Assembly (NCBI GenBank): GCA_000469685.2
Contig: LS997566.1
Span: 33,127,303 to 33,191,302, forward strand
Length of the DNA stretch: 64,000 nt
Origin: Haemonchus contortus
Lineage: Eukaryota > Nematoda > Chromadorea > Rhabditida > Trichostrongylidae
Direction of reading: 5' to 3'
How positions within the stretch are numbered: the first letter of the stretch is position 1; each line of letters begins with the position of its first letter. The notes beneath the pieces were generated by a model. That model made no database searches. It worked only from the letters and a program-made list of their open reading frames with translations, and was not told the DNA's origin. The translations under genes and the position numbers were made by a program. Shown piece after piece: positions 1-12,600 of the stretch.

Positions 1-658
1 GCGCAGCGACAATCAGTAAAGTCGCTAACATAGATTCGTTCGTCAAGAAAGAGAAGCAGGAACAACACTGACCCGCAGCTTTTTCCAGAACAGAACAACA
101 GAACATAAAAGAAAGGGCGGTGGTGCTAGGATGAGACGGCGGACAGGAATGGAATCATTTTGAAACAAAACGAGGGATAGTGAATCCCCCAGCAGTCTGC
201 TCACCTAAATACAAGTTGAGAACCGAGATGAGAACTTTCAATACATAAATTAAATTCCAAACAGCGAACAAGAAAAAGATAGATCTAAATTGGGCAGATA
301 CAAAACAAAACATCAAGGGAGGATATAAGCCCAGTCATCTGGTGTCAGCTGCAACAACATACCCAGTGTACTAAAGATCACAGTATACAAAAGTTCTTTG
401 TGGAGAAGTTGCTCAAAATGGAATCTCATTCTAGCAAACGCGACTGACCGGGCCAACAATTCTAGATGGCAGAACTCAACAACATGAGCGCATAACGACG
501 AACTGCTGATTTTATATACATAATGGGGGAGGAGGGGACATCCCATAAGAGGGTCACATCAGATCCATTTATCACATATATCGAGAAATCAGCTTTCGAT
601 GTAACAATCTTTCTATGCAAACGCTACCAGTCGTCCATGGGACTGTGATCATAATAAA
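1..658. other. 3' flank of smk-1, no gene seen
   Basis: No conserved coding frame or RNA gene is visible. The stretch is AT-rich with short random open frames and lies downstream of the smk-1 stop codon. It probably contains the smk-1 3' UTR, but no clear AATAAA signal on the minus strand was found close to the stop. Confidence 0.4.
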
Positions 659-3600
659 TTAAGTTTCCGGTGAGGCTCGACTTCTCTTTGCCACATCTTC
701 GTCAATATCGCCACTTGACGGTCGTTTCCGTCGCGTCAATCCGCATCCACCTCCTGCCAACTCCTCTTCTCCGCTAGTAGACGATACGTCGTCATCGCAA
801 GATGACAGGTCGCCTCCTGAGGACGTCGTAGGTGCCACGGTAGTGCTCTCGGTGCCTTTCTCAGCATTCGAGTTCATCTGCACCGGGCTGCCTGTAGAGG
901 ATGAAGGTATTGAATCGTTCGGTGCTGTACTTTCATCTTCATCCGAGTCCGACTCGTCATAGTCAACCAGCGACTGAAATAAGCAATAAAAAAACAGCAA
1001 TAAAAATCATAGACATCCGTCATAGACAGCAGTAAATTACGGCCGTCTGTTTCAGTTGAGATGCTCCAGGATTTACAGCGCTAGATGGAGTTGAGTAAAA
1101 ACTATGTTCTGGTTTCTTACTTATTCCACTTCAATAACTCCATTCTTCAGCAAACTTCCACTCATATTATCCAAAATGTAGTAATACGGTAACGGTAAGG
1201 ATTTTTCGTAGAATTTTCGCTCACAAATAGCCATTATGACACGAGATATGCCCAAGCACAATGGCGCTAACTCCCTGAACCCCATACACAAGTTTTTTTC
1301 ATTTGACTTTACCTAAAATTTAGCAACATATCCGGAAACTACAAGATTCCTCCTCTGAGTGGCCCTTGGGGAAAATTACACAAGATTTTAAGGTAATTTC
1401 GACAGGCATCATTCTATAATCTTGTATAATTGTCCTCAAGGGCCACACAGAGGAGGACGTCGCAGTATTAGAAAAACATGTGATGAAGCACTTAACACAA
1501 CTGGGTCATACCTTTATGCTCATTGGACTATTCTCCTTGCTATTGTTTTGTGAAGACGAGACCTCATCTTCGCGTGCTTGGGACGGTGGTGGTGTCAACT
1601 GGGAAGGCGATCCTAATGGTGATGGAGTCCGAGACCGATCACCAACCTACAATAAAGTTTTCTAAAAATGACAAGATGAAATAGGCGCTAGCCATATTCG
1701 TCCACTACATACTTTTATAACTATCTTCTTCTCAGTCATAATATTCACCGGCGTTAGCGGTGCAACCTGACCACTGAATACTGCCCCGTCGTCCTCATCA
1801 AACGCATTCTTCCGTTTCAGTACCGATGGGAACATTGGCTCGATACCAGTCTTTCGAGGTGAATCAATTTCCTTCTTGATCTCCTTTTTCACTTCGACCG
1901 GCTCCTTCTTGCATTCAACTGTCTCGTCATCCTCGCCATCAAACCATTGCTCTTCCTGAAACAACCACAATATTAAGCTGTATAAATCAACATAGGGCAA
2001 CTAGCTGAATAAACATTTGTTAGATTTCGCATTTTTAATAAAAAGTCCCTGTCGTATCAAAATAGATATAATTGTCTGGACACACTATTTGGTGCTTTCA
2101 TATCTGATGACCGAAGCGGTTACCAATACAATACAAATTTTACATAAAAAAATAAACGAAGCGTATTACGATAACCACATGCCAAAATTGTAATTTCAGT
2201 ACAGCATAATCAGCTCGGTTAACTACAGCACTAAAAAGGACGTCACTTCACCTTTATTTCAATAATAGAAAACACTAATTTCTCCCCAGGACCCACAAAC
2301 ACAGTGCCTTCCAATTCCAAACACAATCAGAAAAATTTCTGTAGTATACATATGTGAACGTGAACGACTCTACCTACCTGTCGCTCTTTAGCAAACGCGG
2401 CTGGACTCGGCACTCTTTCGTCAGCGGTTATCTTGGCAGCATTTTCACGATCACGCTGTTGTTCATAGCGAATTTTCAGCTCGGAGAACAACTTCACGTA
2501 GGTTACATCTTCAAACGACGACATGTGGTTTTCCACTGTGTACTTAACCAACGGCTTGATGTCCTCCTGAATGAAATGACCTTAATTCTAAGCCATCTTT
2601 TAAGAAAAAAAAAGGCTCAACTCACCGAACGTATATAATCGAAAAGCTCCAGCATTGCCGAATTTAAAAGATTGTATCGTGCTCCGTTTCGTACAAAACA
2701 CTCAACAACACGATCCAGCACCTTTTCCCTGACGATGTACCGATTATAGAAATCGTCCTTCACCGCCAACACAGTGCGTAACATTTTCAACGCTGCTAAA
2801 ATGTATAGGATCATTTGGGGTAGCGAATTCAATATTATAGGTTGCATAAAACCACCCTATATTCGAGGACCTCTTTTTCTTTTTAGTTCTAAGACAAAGT
2901 GATTAAGACACTTTTTTGCAATACTACGTATGATACTGAATGATCTCTACGGGTCACGAACATCGGCATTGCATAAGAACTAAAGTGGGGAAGAAATGTC
3001 AGTTCGGGAGGTATAGGCCGAAACTTGAAAAAAAAGCCATGCCGTCCGTGGTCAACGTTTACATTTACATCAGCGGTGTTGACGTAAATAACGCAATGCA
3101 ATCTAAAAAAACTAGACGTTGAATAAAAATAAGAAACGGCTTCGCAATTAATACGAAAATGGCCCATTCGCAGAGTACGAAGTAAACCACAACAGCTTAA
3201 AAAATATACTTGCTGAAAGAATCACCAAATCTGCTCAAAAGCGGTGAAGCGCATTATGCTACAATGATTTCATTGGTGGAAGTGCACTCACTGAAGCATG
3301 CAAATAAATAAATAAATAACAAATAAGAAAGTTAATGAAATTCAGCAACGTCCAAGAAGCACTTAGCATACGTGGAAAACACGTGGACACTTATACAAAA
3401 GGCGGTGCGTGCTCTTTACTACCAAAATGTTTACCGGTGTTGCGCGGTGTTCACCAGAGTAACTCACACTCAATCCAAGGCAAGGATGGAAATCGGGAAA
3501 ACCGAGGGATAAACATGAATGAATAAATATACACACTCAATACTCAAAAAATGGGACAATAAATAAATAATCATTGCGAACAGAAATTTGGCAGCGGAAA

Positions 3601-6600
3601 CGACCCTGCGCAAGAGATTTAAGATGGCTCTCACATCATCATGGAGGAGGAAGAAAGTTGGATGATTCTAGCAAAACTTCTCAGAAGGAAAGCCTATTCA
3701 CCACGAACGAAGTGCTTTATATGAAACGGATGTGTGGAAGAAGTGCTTAGTCGAGGGCCACAATGGCTCGCTGGTCAAAACGAAATTTCGTGATCATATT
3801 TCTGATTCTACGTCACCGACTAATTTCGATAAGAACAAAGCAAAGAGCCAAAAATACTCGAAGTTACCGGTTCACTAACAATTGATAGCGTGCATTTACA
3901 AATTACCTTGAATTAAGAAATAGGAACGTACCCAAAGCTAAGAAATGGTGTTTACTCTGCAGAAGAACGAGCACCTTGTTGAGCAGATCGTTCGAAATGC
4001 AATGCTGCCGCATGGAGAACGAATGATGTTCGATGCAAAAGCATAACAATCGAACCACCAGTGACTGGCGATTTGCGGTACAGTAGTCATCTTGAAAAAT
4101 TCAAAAATACAAATCATCCTCGATAGAAAAAGCCTATTTTCACGAAATTATGAATGTAAATAAAAAATGTAACAAGAAAAAGAACAGAACGAATGTTGTC
4201 TGAAGAAAGACTTACCTCGCTTAATCACTCCTCCCTTGACGTTATCCATCATTGGCCTTACAAGTGTGTATATGGATCTTTGATAAAAGAGACTGAGAAA
4301 CTCAGATCTATCGGACTTCTGCATAGAAACCATGTTATCTGGATCCAGCAAAGTTCGGAGGACCTAGAACACAATTCTTATTTCAAAATCAATTACATTG
4401 ACCCAATCCTTACATAGACGAGAATAAAAAAAGGCGTTGCACCATCTAGTTGGGGAAAACAGGTATGAATTTTAAGCGGAAAGAGGGAGGGAGGGGAGGG
4501 GAGGGGAGGGGGAGCCTGTTGCCAGAGTTCAAAACTTCAATATCTAAGAGATTGAAAAACAAAAGCCTATCCGACTGAGAAGATAATAACCTCCACGAAG
4601 CATACCACATCAACTTGCAACCGCGTTCATTAAAAAAGTGGTGGAAATAAAAAGAAATGACTCACCTGCGAGACCTGACTGCCGGAGGTCAATTCGGGAT
4701 CGCGATCTGTTTGCATATGAACAAGGAGGCGATTTAACAAAACTTCTTCCTGAAATTGGGATTCGAGTAAACGTCGAATCAGTTAAAACTGCAATTCATA
4801 TGATACAATTGGACACAACGTACATCACTCTTGTCCTTAGCTTGTCTGAGCAAATAATCCCTCACGAGCTGCGGGCTATGATCAACAAGAAGCGCCAACA
4901 TATCTACAATCGTGGTACGCGTGTCCGGATCAGGCGATTTTATACACGGTTCTATTGTGCCGAGAACATCATTGGCTTGGAGATTCTGAAACAAAAAGGA
5001 AAGTTTAAAACGTGAAAGCACTCCACTATGTCAAAGTTGGTTCGACTGTAAAAACCAAGAAGTTTCCTGATTGATTTAAGATGTTAAAGACTTTAATAAT
5101 GCTAACTTCTAGATATGAGGCTTCAGGGTATTTTAGTAATATAGCGCCATAATCATGCAACCAGCATCCTGTCACGCCACCTTTTTTTTTACAGCAGGGA
5201 AGGATTATGCGCGGGTCCTAGGAATCAACAGAACCAAAGAGCTGTGCGAAAACGAAGATGGGGAATTTTCAAAAAACTAGTATCAGTCACTACTCTTATA
5301 AGCTCACCAAAGAAAAACAAAAAGAGAGATGCCATTACTGAAATGAAAATCCAAATCTTCATGTGGAAAAATCCACCACAAAGCCGTATTGCAATGCACT
5401 GCTTACCTTGAAGAAATTGTCTTTGCTCTGGGCTCCATTAGGTGGAAGTCCTTGGCTAAGTGAAATGAACTCTTTCAAGAAGAAAGCGAGATCTCTCCTT
5501 CTCGAAACCGTAGTCTCCGGATCACGTAACTGGTCGAAAAGTTCTTTCATCAACCGCTTATCTTTCTGAAAAAAAAACTTTGCAAATTAGCAAGGATTAT
5601 TTCGATTCACTTTTAGGCTTACCTGCAACATGTTCACGATATCGATCCTATTAAAAAACAGGTAGCTATTTAGAACAGAAAGAAGATTCTCCTCAAAAAG
5701 GGACGGTGCAGGAAGGCATACATCTTGAAGGTACTGCACACGGTAGGTCTGATGAATCTTTTCCCTGAAACGAAGTATACAATGATGTAGTGCCCATTAG
5801 GGCGGTCCATTTATGTAATATGCAGCATACCAAATCTGTCAGACTGTGACAGAAATCTTCTTATTGATTACTCTCTTGAGGGGAATGATAAGCAAAGGAA
5901 ATGATCAACGAACGAAGTTATTCAACAACTCACTTCAGCTCATCGTTCGCTATAGGCAGCACTTCACGGAATGTTGCTTTCTCATAGAGAAACTCGCGGT
6001 GTTTGCGAGGTACTTCATGAGCTGGATCGTATTCAAGCATACCAATGAGATCTTTCAGGTATTTGTCGCTGAGCAATGTCTGAATAGAACAAATTTTCTC
6101 TTCATGCAACCATTACAAACTGGCCGCTGCTCAAGGAAAACATGTAAAGGTGTAAAAGACCTTTGACTCAAGCATGAACTGGAGAAGGGCAGCCATAAGC
6201 GAAACTAGTCGCACAATAAGGTTACCTAGGAGTTTGTACCAGAAAATGTAACTTTTGAGTAAAAAAATAAGCGAATACCCGTATATTCACGTACTCCAAT
6301 CCAAGAAATCACACTACATGGGCGCGGCAAGTTAAAGGAATAAACAGTGCTCACGATTTAGAGCAGAAATTTAGATTTTGGAAGAAAAAGGTGGACCGTT
6401 AAGTACCCATACTGGTCATGGGACAGGATTTCAAAAGGGACTATTTGAGGAAATGGATCATAAAAAGGAAATGCTGCCAGTACTTTGTATGGGACCAAGT
6501 CGAAAATATCACCTACCTCATTAAGGCTATTTCTATTCAGCATAAACAAGTTTTTTGCAATCGAGTACAGTGTACGTAAGCCATCCTTGTGTTCAACATC

Positions 6601-9600
6601 TTCACACATGTGGAATACGTCGACTAGTTTGGGCAACACGCTGAAATTTGTAGCATGAGAGTTATAGACAAACCAATAAAGGAGGCACTCGATTCTCATC
6701 GGAAGCAATCTGAACCTGTATATCACATAATATTGAGTAGCATTCAACAAAGGTCACAAAGTATCTTTCCCAATACTAATCAACTGCTGCAAGAGGATGA
6801 ACCTCTGAAGATCCAGAACTGCTTTAGGGCTCACCTTTCCGACTCCACTGCGTTGGCCATTTTTTCGCGTAACGCTTGTGTGGCAAGATGGTTTTGGATT
6901 ACGCTGTCAACCTCGGAAAGTCGGCCAATTTCTATCGGTGGTAAGACTACGCGACCAGCGGCTCCTGTAGTAGACAGTGCGTTGGATGAGCCCTCGCTCA
7001 GTTCTCCATCATCCATTTCGTCATATCCGCCATCCTAAAAATGAATGCCTTGATATTTGTAAGAAAAAACGTCGACCGCAAATTTTGCTATTCCTATCAT
7101 GCAGCTCTTCGAGGAACGTTTCCCGCTGACAGGGGAATGAAATGTGAGCCTCTACACCACGCTAGCACTGAGAAATCATTAACTTCAATGACATAATTAG
7201 TAATTGAGCGACAATGATGCAACAGCTGCAAAATAATCTCGCAGCCATTCTCATGAATTTAAAAAAAGATGCGTAGCACAAGGGAACGTTCAAAGAACTC
7301 GATGCATCACTTATAAGTACTTGTACTAGTTTCGTCCTTCCCATCAAATTTAGCATCAGCCGGCACTGCAGCCTCCATTTTTTGCCACCCTACTGGCTAT
7401 TGTCTGGGAGGAAATTCAAAGAAACTACTTATTGTAATCACTCTGCATGTCATTATTTGGAAAAGATCAAAGAACTCTGAGAAAAATGAAGAAAAAAAAT
7501 GGAAATCGTACCGAATCTCCGGGGTCACGTCCTTGCACCTCACAAATCTTAGCCCAAATCTCTTCGCAGCCTGACTTTTCCTGGAAGCTCAGCGCCAGGT
7601 CGCACGTATCCGATTCAGACCACACAATCAGGGTTTCCTACAATGAACACATGAGAATAGATCTATGCAGAAGTATATTTCTCTAGCTTTGCACCATTAT
7701 GAAAGAAAAATGCTATCAATCAAGGTGGCCTGGGAATCTCTCTGAAAAATCAATTTGCAGACGAAGACCTTGGCTTTGCAATAGTTCGTGAGAGGCCAAA
7801 ATTTGGAATTAGGATATAACACTAAAAAATAATTCTGCAACTTCTTGAAAACAAAAATTATAAATTACAGCAAAAATGTGACGCCATGTCTACTACAATT
7901 CACACTTCAGCATGCAATGGAAAACTTCCAAACCTAAAAGGAACCTTCAAAAAACAACAGATTACTTCCCAAGGTAGGTATTCAGAAAAAATTTCACGTC
8001 ATAGAGTTGTGGATGTAAGTTTCCATTAATAACTAAAGGATGGAACCTCGAAAAAAGTGTGAAAGTGTTTTAATCAGCCTTGCACCTCATCCCTTTGACG
8101 TCACCACCACTGCAAAGCCGCATAACATGCGTACATACATTATCGAAGAAGAATTACAAGAGAGAGCTGAGAAGGAAAAGCGTGATATGATCGCATAGAC
8201 AGGTGCCGTCTGCCTAACGAGATGTACTCATTCGTTACAAGAAAGTCAGGAAGAAATAAAAGATGGGATCATGAGTCGCCTGGCAACCGGCCATACATCT
8301 CATTTACTCGGATTAATGAGCCGTAGAACTAGCAAACGGAATATCTCCCGTATTTTAACACAGAAACATAGTGCATGCGAAAGAACACAGCTGACGCCAT
8401 GGTCCTATCACATCAAAGCGAAAACCAGTACATGTTCACGCCGATGAATGATCATGTGTTACATTGCGGAGTTCGAAATTTGTCCGGGAAATGTTATTAC
8501 ATCTAAGAAAACTTCATTTAATCAGAAATAGTAAACTTTGAAAATGTGACAAAAAATTTGCTCTGATTCCATAGTGATCCTTTCGAAGATTTCGAGTAAC
8601 AGCAGAACCACGATTATGAGACTAGATTAACCCTTTGACGACAATGCAGATTTCGACGTGACGTGCTCATGGGACCACGCTTCCCCCCTTTCGCGGTGAG
8701 TGGCACTGTCCCAGGGGAAAGTTCTTTCACTGGCTTACTGCATTTAGCAGTTGGTAAGAAACACACCCAGGACTGGGTGCCAATGTCCCATGAGCCAGTC
8801 ATAGTGGCACCCACCGGTGGGTGCCATTGACGTCGAAGGGACGAAGAGGGTTTGTTCTATGCTTCACAACAGACAACTACTTTGTGAGGTCATGAAGAGG
8901 ATTGCCACCGGCCACATTCATACTTTCGTTGGCATTGGCATTGGCCAAGTTCAACAGCACTTATGTCACCGACGTCAACCGATGTATCACATGGTCAGAA
9001 ACTCATGCGACTCATGCTAGCATTTCACTTCAAGGCATTCAAATGTTTCTGCTGTAATGTACTTACTGCCCAACGTAAACAATTGAGCAATTGAAGAAAA
9101 GTATGTAAGCAGCACATAAACAAAGAGTTAACACAAGGAAGACATTTCAGTGTCTTGATGGAATGACAACCTAATATGGGTCACAAGTCGTCCATCGGAA
9201 TACGAATGTAAACATCAATTGTCCCAACCCTCAATCGCTTCTTAGTTATATGCAACTCAATGCAGGCAGAAGTAGTGCTAATATCACTTTTCAAGGGGGA
9301 GATCCAGATACAAGTTCCAGTAGCATAACAGCACATAAGCAAAACCCATCGACAATAATAACATGAGGCTCAAAAAACGGGTAATCCTCAGCGACAAGCC
9401 TTCTACATCTTGTGGAAGGACAATATTCCAGGGAATTCCAAGGTAGCAAACAACCACCTAATTATTTTCCTCACTATAACTGATGGATTTCCTTTTCTAG
9501 CGCATTCCGCTCAAGACTTTTTTTTGACTTTTTGAAGCATAAATACTACAAATAAGGAAGATCCAGAGTTGTTGATGAGATAGTGGGATTTACTTTAGAT

Positions 9601-12600
9601 GATTATCCGATAACAGAACCATTTCGAGAAAATGAAATAAGAAAAGAAATCAATACAGTTAAAAACAGAAGGAAAATAAATTTGTGTATTACTTGTCGCA
9701 TCTGCACCAAGCACAACACAGTTTATCGATAACGATAATACGCAAAAAAAACAACCAGCAGAACCCCTAAGCATCAGAAACGAAAAAAAGAATAATCCAT
9801 GCCTTTTATGGCAAAAACACTTTAGCTAGCTTTTTTAGGTAAAAACGAAAGAAGTGGTAAGAAATTTATTAGGTTGCCGATGATTTCTTTCCACCAGAGA
9901 TAAAAAATCTTCAGTGAAAAGAAATCATCGGCAATCCAATAAACAAGAGATATCATTCGAAGCTGATCGTAATGCACTACGAGAACGATGAAGCGAATTG
10001 CGTATTCGCACGCATCCCCACTTGGTGATACCCTTTTTTCCCTTTTTAGCGTTTGCAATGCTGCATGTTCGGTCTTATCATGAATTACTTGGCGGCGAAA
10101 CTTCATCGGAAGATAAACTTTACCCTCGTCCTCTCTTTACCAGATTTTTCGCCATCTCACACCCTACGTGAACACCCTACCGTTGTGCATTTGCACATCT
10201 GCCCGCCTTTCTCCATTTATGGTACAAAATGAAATTGCCGGGTGTGTGGTCACGTTCGTCTCAAAAACCTACACTAAACTGACAAAAATTCTATTAAAGT
10301 TGCTTGAATAAAGGAGACTAAAATTCTATTAAAGTTGCTTGAATAAAGGAAATCATGAATACTCATTTTAGAGGGCAGTCTATCATTCATTCTCTAGTCC
10401 TTTCGTCCATTAGTGATATGCAAAGGACAGGCCCTTTTTATCAAATATGTGAATGGGCAAACTTGCTTCCCTGATTTAAAACCGTAGACAGTTGTAAAGA
10501 ACTTTTGAGATTAGAATAAGCCGAGCCCATTTTAGCAAAACGCAATTCCATCTTTTTCCAAAGAGAAATCCTTATTCAGTTATATTTCAAACTTTAAGTA
10601 CTCAGTTAATCTATAAATAAATATGGTCGATAGGTATGGATTATCTGATGAACGGGTAGGCAGTCGTTCTTCGAGTAAGATGTTTGAAATAATTTTAAAA
10701 CCATGCAGTTACTTAGCTGCCACTTTGATATTAGCAACAGCTGCCATCAAAGTCTCAATAAAAAGTATAAATCACGTTACTTCCAAGCTCGTCACTGGGC
10801 AAGCAAATTGTTAAAGTTAACAATGGCTACCACCAAAATTCACATCAACGGCAATCATAATAGTTTTTACTTTAGCCACGTAGTACGTAAAATATGCCCA
10901 TTGTAGCTTTTCAATTTGGGAAATAGAAGAGGTGTACTGACATAAGCAAAATGAAACATTTATCGACTAGGTGTATGAAACACGGCCAAATTTCTTCTGT
11001 CATCCGGTTCGATTCTTACCGAACGATGTGTAATGAAGCTAAAAAATTTCAACACTCCAAAAAAGGCATGTACACAGCAGCACCTTCTCAACCATCATCA
11101 ACTCCTTATTACCCTAAAAATCCATAGATAAGAGCGGGTGAACCTACCGGTGAAATTTATCCATCCATCAAGTTAGATGGGTGACTGCATTCAATTTCGA
11201 TTTTTTCCAATTCATTTTTCACCGGTAGGTTCACCCGCTCTTATCTATGGAATTTTAGGGTAATAGACACTACGTCCAAAGTTCATCATTCTACCTTGTC
11301 TAAGTATGATGCCAATTCATTATACTCCTTCAAAACAAAAGAGACCCGCAGTTGTCGCTTTCCCAGCGAAATCCAGTCCCCCTCAGTGCGGATGTCCTAC
11401 ACCCTCGAGGCCTTCAAAGTCAAGGACATCTAGTTGTACAGAGAACTCCGACTATTACAGCCACCTTCACAGCGTTCTTCCACTCTAACTGCGTGCGACC
11501 GACGGGTGATGAATGGCATACTAACGGTTAGGAGACGTCACCTGATCAATGAGTTGTGGACACTTTCCAATCTACACCGAGGAACCTTTCCCATTCTCTG
11601 ATGAAAATAACAAAAATTTTGAAAATTACGGCAGGATGCATAAACAAGACTACATGACAAGCCAGACGAACTAAGCAATCAATAAGGCGTCAAGAGGCCT
11701 TCACGATTTTCCATGATATGAATCTGTTCTATGTACCCTATGAGAAAACCACCTTCGTCACTCGAAACACGCCGCTATCATTCACGACACTTAATTTCAG
11801 TGTGATCTGAACAACTCAGATCCCTTCAAAGCAAGAATAGCGATATACAAGGAAATAAGAGTCGTACGAGGTTGACTCCGCATAACTATGAGATCTACGT
11901 ACACTTTCAGTTTCCTTTAACTCTAGAAAACTAGATCATTTAGTTAGACATAACGAAGTAGGAGTACAGCTGTATCAATTAGCGAACCACAATGAGATGA
12001 CAACGTGTGAAACATGCAATGCTCATCAAAGAGTGGTTAAAAGTATTTTATGAGACAACGAAGTGACCGTTTTACTTGAACACAAGGTTTCTCTAGCAGC
12101 ACGAAACAGCCATCATTCTGGCACTAGTCATTCGTAAACCAGTCCGCCGACCAAACCTGACGTCAACGCAAAAACAACACGCTCTATAGTGCCCGCGTTT
12201 TCAACTCAAAACCCATAGTACTGTTGCTTCGAAATACGGTCTGCAAGGATGGCGCAAAATGATTTTCTTATCAGAACAGCATGATGATAAATACTAACAT
12301 CATGCAGCTGAGCAAGTTTCAAAGCTGCTTTTCAATAACGAGCATGGTTTTACTACTCCTTATCGTTTTCTTTCACAGTATAGGAGAAGGTTCCCCAGGA
12401 TGGATTCGAATTAGAAGTCCTCGACAAGAAGAGGGAATAAGTGTGTCTTACGATGAAAAGTTAGTACTTCGAAAACCTTAAACCAGAAAGGATCTTAGCA
12501 ATGAGTGTGAGGCTAAGAAAGTATTTACAATTGCGAGTAACAGTACCCGATTGAGCGCTAGAACACATAACAAAGGCCAATCGAACATCTTTACAAATTA

